This document shows positions 8,128 through 14,491 of a DNA stretch of 20,391 nucleotides, piece by piece (the stretch's first letter is position 1; each line of letters starts with the position of its first letter). The stretch comes from Aquificaceae bacterium (GTDB lineage Bacteria; Aquificota; Aquificia; Aquificales; Aquificaceae). The notes below the pieces were generated by a model that did not search any database, had not been told where the DNA came from, and saw nothing but the letters and a program-made list of their open reading frames with translations. Both the position numbers and the translations under genes were made by a program. Location: positions 1-20,391 of the forward strand of contig JALTVH010000114.1 in the NCBI GenBank assembly GCA_027049085.1, in the 5' to 3' direction.

Positions 8128-9723
8128 ATGGGCAAGTTCATCTTCGTTACCGGGGGAGTCCTCTCCTCCCTTGGTAAGGGCGTTGCCTCTGCCTCGATCG
8201 GTTCAATCCTCGAGGGAATGGGATATAAGATTACCCTTCAGAAACTTGACCCTTACCTTAATGTAGACCCGGGAACAATGAGCCCGTACCAGCACGGCGA
8301 GGTTTACGTTACAGAAGATGGTGCAGAGACAGACCTTGACCTCGGCCACTATGAAAGGTTCACCGATGCAGTGATGTCAAAAGATAACAACGTAACTGCC
8401 GGTAAGGTTTACTTCAATGTGATATCCCGTGAGAGGAAGGGAGATTACCTTGGTGCCACTGTTCAGGTAATTCCGCATATAACAGAGGAGATCAAGAGCC
8501 TGGTAAGGAAGTTAGGCGACGGTGTTGACGTTGTAATAGTTGAGATCGGTGGAACCGTAGGGGATATTGAAGGTCTACCCTTTCTTGAGGCTGTTAGACA
8601 ACTTTCTCTTGAGCTGGGGAGACCGAACTATATGTTCATTCATGTTACTCATGTACCTTATATCAAAACTGCGGGAGAACTTAAGACCAAACCAACCCAG
8701 CACTCGGTAAAGGAACTTAGGGCGATCGGTATACAGCCTGACGCTATCATCTGCAGAGCGGACAGAGAACTTCCCAAGGGAATTAGGGCAAAGATTGCAC
8801 TATTTTCAAATGTAAGTGAATCAGCGGTAATATCTGCTCCAGATCTTGATTACATATATGATCTTCCAAACAAATTCAAGGAACAGGGCCTTGACAGAAT
8901 AGTCGCCGACACTCTGAATCTTGAACACAGGGACAGTAATCTTACAAAATGGAAAAAGGTTATCAATGTCCTGAGAAACCCTCAGATGGAGGTTGAAATA
9001 GGTGTTATTGGCAAGTATGTTGAATTGAAGGACGCTTATAAGAGCATAAACGAGGCACTAATTCACGGAGGAATTGCAAACAGGGTTAGAGTCTCGATAA
9101 AGTGGTTGAGCTCTGAAGAAATCACAGCTGACAAGGTGAATACCCTTCCTGCAATACTGATACCAGGCGGGTTTGGTGAAAGAGGGACCCAGGGAAAGAT
9201 AGATGCAATAAGGATTGGTAGAGAGGAGGGAATCCCTACCTTTGGGATTTGCTTAGGTATGCAGTTAATGTCGGTTGAATTTGCAAGGAATGTTCTGGGG
9301 CTCAAGGAAGCAAATTCAACAGAATTTGAACCGGATACACCTTATCCAGTGATTGATCTGATGGAAGATCAGAAGAAGATTGACAGATTAGGTGGAACAA
9401 TGAGGCTTGGGGCCTATCCATGTAATCTGCAGGAAGGAACAAAGGCTCGTGAAATCTATGGAACAAACCTAGTTTATGAACGACACCGTCATAGATACGA
9501 ATTTAACAACAGGTTTAGAAGACTTTTTGAAGAGCATGGAATTGTTTTTTCAGGCCTTAGTCCCGATGGAAGACTTGTGGAAATTATGGAACTGAAAGAT
9601 CATCCCTGGTTTATAGGTTGCCAGTTCCACCCTGAATTTAAGAGCAAGCCCTTTAACCCACACCCTCTCTTTGTATCTTTTATCAAGAGTGCTGTTAAGA
9701 AAATAACCCATCAGCCGGCGTAG
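8128..9723 (+). CDS. pyrG: CTP synthase (glutamine-hydrolysing)
   Basis: 531 residues, the usual length. Converts UTP to CTP using ATP and ammonia from glutamine, the last step of de novo pyrimidine nucleotide synthesis. The N-terminal synthetase domain starts with FIFVTGGVLSSLGKGVASAS (P-loop) and contains LDPYLNVDPGTMSPYQHGEV, EDGAETDLDLGHYERF and VEIGGTVGDIEGLPFLEA. The C-terminal class I glutaminase domain has GGFGERG, the nucleophile Cys in GICLGMQL, and the His/Glu pair in QFHPEFKSKPF. A stop lies 12 nt upstream in frame, so ATG 8128 is the only start. The last codons (CAG CCG GCG TAG) run into the tRNA gene: bases 9714-9723 belong to both genes. Confidence 0.97.
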   Translation: MGKFIFVTGGVLSSLGKGVASASIGSILEGMGYKITLQKLDPYLNVDPGTMSPYQHGEVYVTEDGAETDLDLGHYERFTDAVMSKDNNVTAGKVYFNVISRERKGDYLGATVQVIPHITEEIKSLVRKLGDGVDVVIVEIGGTVGDIEGLPFLEAVRQLSLELGRPNYMFIHVTHVPYIKTAGELKTKPTQHSVKELRAIGIQPDAIICRADRELPKGIRAKIALFSNVSESAVISAPDLDYIYDLPNKFKEQGLDRIVADTLNLEHRDSNLTKWKKVINVLRNPQMEVEIGVIGKYVELKDAYKSINEALIHGGIANRVRVSIKWLSSEEITADKVNTLPAILIPGGFGERGTQGKIDAIRIGREEGIPTFGICLGMQLMSVEFARNVLGLKEANSTEFEPDTPYPVIDLMEDQKKIDRLGGTMRLGAYPCNLQEGTKAREIYGTNLVYERHRHRYEFNNRFRRLFEEHGIVFSGLSPDGRLVEIMELKDHPWFIGCQFHPEFKSKPFNPHPLFVSFIKSAVKKITHQPA

Positions 9724-9786
9724 CTCAGATGGCAGAGCGAGGCACTCGTAATGCCTAGGTCGCGGGTTCAAGTCCCGCCGCCGGCT
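9714..9786 (+). tRNA. tRNA-Thr (anticodon CGT)
   Basis: A full 73-nt cloverleaf can be folded by hand: 7-bp acceptor stem GCCGGCG/CGCCGGC, D arm GCTC/GAGC with an 8-nt loop that keeps the GG pair, anticodon stem AGGCA/TGCCT with loop CTCGTAA (anticodon CGT, reads ACG), 5-nt variable loop, and T arm GCGGG-TTCAAGT-CCCGC. All stem pairs are Watson-Crick and very GC-rich, as expected in a thermophile. The discriminator base is T. CCA is not encoded, so it must be added by a CCA-adding enzyme. The 5' ten bases are the end of pyrG, and the pyrG stop TAG is tRNA positions 8-10. There is no room for its own promoter outside pyrG, so it is probably co-transcribed with pyrG. Confidence 0.97.
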
Positions 9787-9798
9787 ATGATGAATTAG

Positions 9799-10806
9799 AT
9801 GAAAATAGTTTTTTACGAAATAGAGGGCTGGGAAAAAGATACAATAAAAAAGGCTTTCCAAAAATATTCGGATATTGAACTGGTTCTAAAGGATATCCCT
9901 CTTAATGATGATAGGGATCCTGATTATGATGCGGACATAATATCAATTTTTATTTACTCTAAAATTAACAGAGAAGTATTAGACCGGTTCAGAAATCTAA
10001 AATTAATAGCAACACGTTCTACAGGTTATGACCATATAGATTTTGAGTATGCAAAGAAAATAGGTATCACCATATGCAATGTTCCAAACTACGGCGATGT
10101 AACAGTTGCTGAATACACGATCGCACTTATACTATCTCTTCTCAGGAAACTAAAACATACCTTTGATAGAGTTGAGAAAGGAATTTTTAGCAGAGAAGGT
10201 CTTAGGGGTAATGACCTATATGGTAAGACAGTAGGTGTGATTGGAACAGGAAGGATAGGTACAAAGGTCATCAAAATCCTTTCTTCCTTTGATGTAAGGA
10301 TCCTTGCTTACGATGTCATTGAGAGTACTGAAATTGTAGAAAAGTACAAGGTTAAATACGTAAGTCTTCGGGAGCTACTTGAATCATCCGACATTATAAC
10401 CATCCACGTTCCATATAATAAGAGTACTCATCATATGATTAACACAGAAAATATCAAACTCATTAAAAAAGGTGCATATCTCATAAATACCTCAAGAGGT
10501 CCAGTTGTTGAAACGGAGGCACTAATTGAAGCAATAAAGGAAGGTAGACTTGCCGGTATTGCCCTTGACACTTTTGAAGGTGAAGAGGTCTGGATTGAAG
10601 AGGAATTGATTTTAGCAAGGCCAGATATATCGGCAACATTACTTAAAAAGGCACTGGAAAATTTTCATCTCTTACACTGGGAAAATGCGATTTTGACCCC
10701 GCATAACGCTTACAACACAAAGGAAGCAATTCAGAGAATTTTAAATACAACAATTGAAAATATAAAAGTCTTTATTGATAAAGGCTTATGTCCCAGTTCA
10801 GTGTAA
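9799..10806 (+). CDS. D-lactate dehydrogenase-like 2-hydroxyacid dehydrogenase (NAD-dependent)
   Basis: 335 residues, the usual size. Family members reduce 2-keto acids such as pyruvate to D-2-hydroxyacids with NADH in the cytoplasm. The N-terminal substrate domain (LIATRSTGYDHIDFEYAKK) and the Rossmann core VGVIGTGRIG (Gly149, 151, 154) are present, followed by the catalytic triad by family position: Arg233 in NTSRGPVV, Glu262 in TFEGEE and His302 in LTPHNAY. The sequence resembles the Aquifex D-lactate dehydrogenase as I remember it; phosphoglycerate or formate dehydrogenase function is less likely. The gene starts 12 nt after the tRNA, lacks a Shine-Dalgarno sequence, and is preceded in frame by a tiny ATG-ATG-AAT-TAG. 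It is clearly richer in A+T than its left neighbours, which may hint at separate ancestry. Confidence 0.88.
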   Translation: MKIVFYEIEGWEKDTIKKAFQKYSDIELVLKDIPLNDDRDPDYDADIISIFIYSKINREVLDRFRNLKLIATRSTGYDHIDFEYAKKIGITICNVPNYGDVTVAEYTIALILSLLRKLKHTFDRVEKGIFSREGLRGNDLYGKTVGVIGTGRIGTKVIKILSSFDVRILAYDVIESTEIVEKYKVKYVSLRELLESSDIITIHVPYNKSTHHMINTENIKLIKKGAYLINTSRGPVVETEALIEAIKEGRLAGIALDTFEGEEVWIEEELILARPDISATLLKKALENFHLLHWENAILTPHNAYNTKEAIQRILNTTIENIKVFIDKGLCPSSV

Positions 10807-10925
10807 TGATTAGGTAAAAAATAAATAATGCGACTAATTATCAATAGATAATAAATATATAATAAAACTAATATGCGGATTTTACATAAGGTTAATATAA
10901 TGCCACTTATATAAACAGTATACAA

Positions 10926-10941
10926 TGTAATACATATTACA
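10926..10941. promoter_or_regulatory. Candidate operator, inverted repeat TGTAAT-N4-ATTACA
   Basis: A perfect 6-4-6 inverted repeat located 45 bp upstream of the -35 box. Its left ten bases recur exactly inside the promoter spacer at 10991-11000. Shared sequence between two sites around one promoter is what an autoregulated repressor would need. Confidence 0.5.
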
Positions 10942-10985
10942 TACAATTGTAGGTGATGTAAAGCTTAAATAACATATATTAGAGC

Positions 10986-11014
10986 TTGACTGTAATACAT
11001 ACAGGTATTATAAT
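10986..11014 (+). promoter_or_regulatory. Sigma-70-type promoter with overlapping operator
   Basis: TTGACT at 10986-10991, a 17-bp spacer, then perfect TATAAT at 11009-11014: close to the consensus housekeeping promoter. The spacer contains GTAATAC (10992-10998) and GTATTAT (11005-11011), an inverted repeat with one mismatch that overlaps the -10 box. Transcription would start near 11021, giving a leader of about 26 nt that carries the AGGAGGG ribosome site. Confidence 0.75.
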
Positions 11015-11046
11015 TAAGGTATGATCTCTTATAGGAGGGCTTAGTA

Positions 11047-11352
11047 ATGAGAGGGGTTATATCTCTTCGTATTGAATCATCACTTCTTGATGAGCTTGAT
11101 AGGGCTGTAAAGGAAGAGGGAAAGTCCAGGACGGGTCTAATTAAGGAAGCTATAAGGTATTATCTTCAGCATTTAAAAAGGGGGAAAAATCAGGAAGGTT
11201 TTGTGCCTTTTCTTGAGTATAGGAAAGTGAATGAGGAGCTTAAAAATGCCATGGACAGGATTGCTAAACTTGAGGCTGAAAACGCTGAGCTTAAAAAGGA
11301 AAATGAAATGTTAAAGGGAGGCCAGAAAAAAAGGAGATGGTTCTTTGGATAA
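11047..11352 (+). CDS. Ribbon-helix-helix (CopG/Arc-type) regulator with coiled-coil tail
   Basis: 101 residues. Residues 3-40 (VISLRIESSLLDELDRAVKE, then SRTGLIKEAIRYYLQ) form a typical ribbon-helix-helix DNA-binding domain, which acts as a dimer and inserts a beta-ribbon into the DNA major groove. Residues ~60-92 are Leu/Glu/Lys-rich with heptad spacing and should form a coiled coil, perhaps for higher oligomers; the end is basic-aromatic (KKRRWFFG). A strong AGGAGGG at 11033-11039 fixes the ATG. No toxin gene is adjacent, so it is more likely an orphan regulator than an antitoxin. The sites in its own promoter suggest autoregulation. Its stop is 4 nt from the stop of the gene on the other strand. 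Confidence 0.85.
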   Translation: MRGVISLRIESSLLDELDRAVKEEGKSRTGLIKEAIRYYLQHLKRGKNQEGFVPFLEYRKVNEELKNAMDRIAKLEAENAELKKENEMLKGGQKKRRWFFG

Positions 11353-11356
11353 TTAA

Positions 11357-12385
11357 TTAGCAAGGCTCTCGATTAATAGTTGAATAAATAGGCTTAACAA
11401 TTCCTTCGGGCGTTGAGTCTTCAAAGTCACGAGGCACACCAAGTTCTTCTATGCAGTTAACTAAGTCATGATAGAATTCTGCGACCTTCACAAGTCCTGT
11501 TTCTTTTCCAACCTCGTTAAATAATCTTATTTTATCTGTGGCCTTTCCTTTTCCTCTCTCAACTATAGCCCCAGCATGACCAAAGGATACGCCTTCAAGT
11601 CCTTCCTGAAACTTTCCTGCAACAAAGGCAGCAACGGGTTTGTTCCACTTTCCATCTTTGTAAAGTTCAAGTATCTTTTCTGCAGCTTGCTCTTCGTAGG
11701 TTCCACCGACCTCGCCCTGTATAATGAGTCCCTTTACATTATCATCCTCTGCAACAGCTTCAATTGCATCGGAAAAGGTTGTGCATGAAATTATGTCACC
11801 GCCTAAGGCAAGAGCCATATACACGCCCCATCCTCTCCTCATGAACATCTCCGCTGTTGTAGTAGTTAGACCTCCTGATTTGCTTAGGATGACAAGGCCA
11901 CCATCTCTATAGGCAATTGAGGGATCTTTTCCACCAATTGCACCGATTCTTGCAGGTATCCTTGGAACTATGCATCCAAGGGAAGTCGGACCAACTATGG
12001 TTACATCTCTTTCCTTAGCGTAATGATAGAAGTAAACGGTATCTCTTATAGGGACATGCTCTGTGATTATGTATATTACCTTTATGCCGGCGTCAATTAA
12101 TTCAATAACAGCATCTTTAACGGAAGCAGGTGGAACGTATATTAATCCTGTATTTATATCGTTGAGCTCTTCTCTGGAAATTGCTTCCTTGACTGTGTTG
12201 AAAACAGGGACACCAGCAACTTGCTGGCCTCCTTTCCCCGGAGTCACCCCGGCCTTGATTATTCCAGGGTAAAGATTCTGGGTTTCGGTAACTACCTGAG
12301 AAGCTTCTCTTCCTGTAATACCGATTACTATGACTTTTGTTTGATCATTGAGATACTTTGTTCCTACTGTCCAGCTTTTTTCCAT
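11357..12385 (-). CDS. SucD-family CoA ligase subunit, probably citryl-CoA synthetase small subunit (CcsB)
   Basis: 342 residues, about 40-50 longer than ordinary succinyl-CoA synthetase alpha. The CoA-binding domain (VIGITGREAS, AGVTPGKGGQQVAGVPVFNTV, LIYVPPASVKDAV) and the ligase domain are clear, with the phospho-histidine His270 in FGHAGAIV. The central stretch (VGPTSLGCIVP, ARIGAIGG, LVILSKSGGLTTT, LGGD, GEVGGT) is closer to the SucD-like part of ATP-citrate lyase than to E. coli SucD, which is why I favour the citryl-CoA synthetase small subunit known from Hydrogenobacter, an enzyme of the reductive TCA cycle. A plain succinyl-CoA ligase alpha subunit remains possible. No partner beta/large subunit is in the window. 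It begins 9 nt after the YihY-family gene; AAGGGG upstream could be its ribosome site. Confidence 0.82.
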   Translation of the reverse strand: MEKSWTVGTKYLNDQTKVIVIGITGREASQVVTETQNLYPGIIKAGVTPGKGGQQVAGVPVFNTVKEAISREELNDINTGLIYVPPASVKDAVIELIDAGIKVIYIITEHVPIRDTVYFYHYAKERDVTIVGPTSLGCIVPRIPARIGAIGGKDPSIAYRDGGLVILSKSGGLTTTTAEMFMRRGWGVYMALALGGDIISCTTFSDAIEAVAEDDNVKGLIIQGEVGGTYEEQAAEKILELYKDGKWNKPVAAFVAGKFQEGLEGVSFGHAGAIVERGKGKATDKIRLFNEVGKETGLVKVAEFYHDLVNCIEELGVPRDFEDSTPEGIVKPIYSTINREPC

Positions 12386-12394
12386 TTAAATATT

Positions 12395-13174
12395 CTACCC
12401 CTTTTTGTAGTAGTGGATCAAGCGTGATCCAAAAAGTAAAAGGGCAAATACGGAGTTTATCCATATCAGAAAAATAACCACTGTGGAAAGAGAACCATAA
12501 AAGATATTACCTCTAAAGAGGGTTGAAAGGTACCATGTGAAGAGGATCTGGGAAAGGGATATGGCAACTGCAACAATGAAGGAAACAATGAAGACCCTTG
12601 AAAGTCCCTTTCTGCTTTTAAAGAAGCTTGCATATAAAAGGAAGATCAGAGCTGTGCCAGGGATGAAGTAGACAACATCAACAAACCTTGTTAGAAGAGA
12701 GGGTAAGAAGATCTTGACGTAAAGGCTGGCGCCAAAGGAAATTGACAGCACTATTGAACCCGTTATCAGGTATACGGGTAGAATTAGCCAAAGGGTTACG
12801 CCTCGTTTCAATTTTAGGGTACCTTCGCTGACCGATGAAAAAGCGATGTTGAGGGTCCTCATAAAATTCACTGAAAAGATATATGAAACTATTAGCCCCA
12901 CAGCGGAGATTCTCCCTGCTCTATCCTTTACTTCGAGCAGTTCGCTGAGGATCCTGTGGGTGTATTCTGGAAACATTGATTTTAGGATCCTTTCAAGCTC
13001 TCTCGGATCAACAAAAGGCAAATAACTGGCAAGGCTAAGGAAAACAAGGGTCAATGGTGCCAGTGACAGGAGAAAGCTGTAAGTTAGGGCTGATGAATGA
13101 TAAATAATGTTTACCTTAAGGAAATCCCTGATCCCTTGGGAGACTGCCCGCAGGAGTTTGAGAGCTGTGTTCAT
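12395..13174 (-). CDS. YihY/virulence factor BrkB family (RNase BN-like) membrane protein
   Basis: 259 residues from ATG at 13174. The frame also allows an ATG at 13312, but that extra part would lie entirely inside kamA and lacks family features, while MNTALKLLRAVSQGIRDFL matches the usual start of the family. About six hydrophobic helices are visible, with the signatures SALTYSFLLSLAPLTLVFL near the N terminus and GSLSTVVIFLIWINSVFALLLFGSRL at the C-terminal end. The family was once thought to be ribonuclease BN; its members are inner-membrane proteins of unsettled function. Overlaps the kamA 3' end by 59 nt and has no clear ribosome site, so translation is probably coupled to kamA. Confidence 0.85.
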   Translation of the reverse strand: MNTALKLLRAVSQGIRDFLKVNIIYHSSALTYSFLLSLAPLTLVFLSLASYLPFVDPRELERILKSMFPEYTHRILSELLEVKDRAGRISAVGLIVSYIFSVNFMRTLNIAFSSVSEGTLKLKRGVTLWLILPVYLITGSIVLSISFGASLYVKIFLPSLLTRFVDVVYFIPGTALIFLLYASFFKSRKGLSRVFIVSFIVAVAISLSQILFTWYLSTLFRGNIFYGSLSTVVIFLIWINSVFALLLFGSRLIHYYKKG

Positions 13175-14267
13175 ATATACTGTATAGCACTTTCTCACCG
13201 GTGAATGTAGTGAAAGAGTATGTATTTCCCGATATTCTTCTGAAGTATTCAGGGAGTATGGGTACCTTTCCTTTCCCGCCGGGCAGGTCAACAGCATAGG
13301 TTGGGATTCCATAGCCGCCTATCTTCCCCCTGAGGTATGAAATGATCTCAAGGCCTTTTTCAAGTGTGGTTCTGAAGTGCATTGCACCTTTGATGGGATC
13401 GCAGTGGAAGATGTACTGGGGTTTGACTTTTATTGTTGTGAGTTTCTTCATCAGACTGAGCATCGTTTCCGGGTGATCGTTGACACCCTTCAAAAGTACA
13501 GTTTGATTTATCACAGGTGTGCCTGTTTTGAGAATGTTATCCACCGCCTTTTGTGCAAGTTCTGTAACTTCGTTGGGATGGTTAAAGTGAGTGGAAATCC
13601 AGATTGGCTGATATCTTTCAAGAATCTCAAGGAGATTCTTATCAAAGAAGCGCTGGGGAGTTAAAACCGGCATTCTCGTGCCTATTCTGATAATTTCAAC
13701 GTGTTTTATCTTTCTTATCTCACTAAAAATAAACTCAAGCTTTCTGTTTGACAGGCTGAGAGGCTCGCCCCCGGAAAGGATCACTTCTCTGATAGATGGG
13801 GTTTCTTTTATGTAATTGAGCATCTGTAAAATTTCATTTTGGGTCCTCGACCTCTCACCATCTCCGAATATCCTCTTCCTCATGCAGTGTCTACAGTAAA
13901 CCGGACAGAAGGTTGTCAGACTCATCAGGACCCTATCTGGGTAGCGATGGGTCAGCCCGGGCAGAATGGTTTCTTCTCTGAATGGGTTGGGATCCCCGTC
14001 CCTCTGGGCTTCCGGGTCCATCTCAACACTTCTGGGTATAGCCTGAAGCCTAATTGGATCCTCTGGATCTTCTGGGTTTATAAGGGAGAGGTAGTAGGGG
14101 GTGATGGCAAAAGGATATCTACCCCTGGTCTCTTTGAATCCCTCTATTTCTTCAGGCAATAGCTTCAGATATTTTCCAATTGTTTTCAAATCCTTAATCC
14201 TGTGTTGTATCTGCCATCGGTAATCTAACCATAACTCTTCTGGAACATTGTTAAAGAAGTCCCTCAT
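13116..14267 (-). CDS. kamA: KamA-family lysine 2,3-aminomutase (radical SAM, PLP)
   Basis: 383 residues. Radical SAM cluster motif CPVYCRHC (Cys121, 125, 128), SGGEPL for SAM binding, and the C-terminal PLP lysine in LPGGKGKVP (Lys334 by alignment with Lys337 of the clostridial enzyme). The two aspartates that hold the lysine substrate there (Asp293, Asp330) correspond to Asp290 in HCDPIKGAMHFRT and Asp327 in YAVDLPGG. This supports conversion of L-lysine to beta-lysine. EpmB, which serves EF-P modification, is shorter and has a different PLP motif, so KamA is the better fit. Beta-lysine may feed osmolyte synthesis or other use; no acetyltransferase (ablB) is adjacent. The start lacks a Shine-Dalgarno sequence, and a small upstream ORF overlaps it. 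The C-terminal ~20 residues overlap the next gene. Confidence 0.88.
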   Translation of the reverse strand: MRDFFNNVPEELWLDYRWQIQHRIKDLKTIGKYLKLLPEEIEGFKETRGRYPFAITPYYLSLINPEDPEDPIRLQAIPRSVEMDPEAQRDGDPNPFREETILPGLTHRYPDRVLMSLTTFCPVYCRHCMRKRIFGDGERSRTQNEILQMLNYIKETPSIREVILSGGEPLSLSNRKLEFIFSEIRKIKHVEIIRIGTRMPVLTPQRFFDKNLLEILERYQPIWISTHFNHPNEVTELAQKAVDNILKTGTPVINQTVLLKGVNDHPETMLSLMKKLTTIKVKPQYIFHCDPIKGAMHFRTTLEKGLEIISYLRGKIGGYGIPTYAVDLPGGKGKVPILPEYFRRISGNTYSFTTFTGEKVLYSIYEHSSQTPAGSLPRDQGFP

Positions 14268-14319
14268 GAGTATCTGATTTTAATAAGAAAGGCGGGGGTG
14301 GCGTATAACCAACCCCCAT
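14251..14319 (-). CDS. Possible 22-residue leader ORF with tetraproline, overlapping kamA start
   Basis: On the minus strand an ATG at 14319 opens a short frame MGVGYTPPPPF... of 22 residues, ending in TAA at 14253-14251, which is 14 bases past the A of the kamA ATG in another frame. A GGGAGGGG run lies about 12 nt upstream, somewhat far for a ribosome site. The four Pro codons come from the C-rich 3' arm of a hairpin, so they may be an accident of base composition. If translated, it would carry ribosomes to the kamA start, which lacks its own site. Confidence 0.3.
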   Translation of the reverse strand: MGVGYTPPPPFLLKSDTHEGLL

Positions 14320-14350
14320 GCTACCGAAGCTCCCCTCCCGCTTGCCTTCT
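14286..14350. ncRNA. GC-rich structured element, candidate RNA leader or small RNA
   Basis: A ~65-bp GC-rich island in an otherwise AT-rich intergenic region, a pattern that marks structured RNAs in thermophiles. Ends pair: AGAAAGGC (14286-14293) with GCCTTCT (14344-14350), one bulge. Inside, GGGGGT (14294-14299) pairs with ACCCCC (14312-14317), extended by GG/CC around a seven-base loop. It could be part of the kamA mRNA leader (minus strand), a small RNA on either strand, or a REP-like palindromic element (the minus strand shows GTAG just before the hairpin). I do not recognise it as any known RNA family. Confidence 0.45.
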
Positions 14351-14369
14351 AAAACCAAACACTGTTTTA

Positions 14370-14384
14370 AATTGAAACTCAATT
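14370..14384. repeat. Inverted repeat AATTGA-N3-TCAATT
   Basis: Perfect 6-3-6 inverted repeat in the kamA/tatB divergent region. Possible regulator site; no known binding motif is recognised with confidence. Confidence 0.4.
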
Positions 14385-14412
14385 ACAATAAAGATTTTAA
14401 GGAAGAGCGATG

Positions 14413-14428
14413 TATGATATATATCATA
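14413..14428. promoter_or_regulatory. 16-bp perfect palindrome, Crp/Fnr-like candidate site
   Basis: TATGATAT/ATATCATA is a perfect palindrome. The core TGAT-N4-ATCA equals the core of the FNR consensus TTGAT-N4-ATCAA. Its centre is about 67 bp upstream of the predicted tatB transcription start, a usual position for an activator of this family. An AT-only chance palindrome is possible. Confidence 0.45.
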
Positions 14429-14475
14429 ATACTTTAGTGGGTTGAGCTAAAATGAGAAGGATAAAGCCGGACACC

Positions 14476-14481
14476 TATAAT
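14476..14481 (+). promoter_or_regulatory. Perfect -10 box (TATAAT) for tatB-tatC
   Basis: Consensus TATAAT ends 10 nt before the tatB ATG at 14492. Start of transcription near 14488 would leave about 4 nt of leader, and no Shine-Dalgarno sequence is present. No convincing -35 box at 17 nt; the upstream palindrome may compensate through an activator. Confidence 0.5.
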
Positions 14482-14491
14482 AAATAGAGAA

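Larger units (their letters stand above)
10807..11046. promoter_or_regulatory. AT-rich intergenic control region with repeated TGTAATACAT sites
   Basis: A 240-bp non-coding stretch, strongly AT-rich. I see no gene in it. It holds a direct repeat TGTAATACAT at 10926-10935 and 10991-11000, the perfect inverted repeat TGTAAT-ACAT-ATTACA at 10926-10941, the palindromes GTATAC (10918-10923) and TACAATTGTA (10942-10951), and further TGTAA/TTACA half-sites. The right end is the promoter of the following regulator gene. The clustered half-sites suit binding by a ribbon-helix-helix dimer, probably the product of that gene; this is inference. No terminator hairpin for the dehydrogenase gene is visible. 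Confidence 0.6.

Noticed and set aside
9550..9861. 103-residue minus-strand ORF across the tRNA (contains RRRDLNPRPRHYECLALPSELR)
   Set aside because: This is the familiar translation of the reverse strand of a tRNA gene and covers the ends of two real genes; it is a shadow.
9764..11400. Possible integrated element with tRNA 3'-end duplication
   Set aside because: I found no second copy of the tRNA 3' end downstream and no integrase gene.
13175..13312. Longer N terminus for the YihY-family protein (ATG at 13312)
   Set aside because: Lies entirely within kamA, has no family features, and ATG 13174 matches the usual start.
14370..14378. AATTGAAAC resembles the end of CRISPR repeats of thermophiles
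   Set aside because: Occurs once; no repeat-spacer array and no cas genes in the window.
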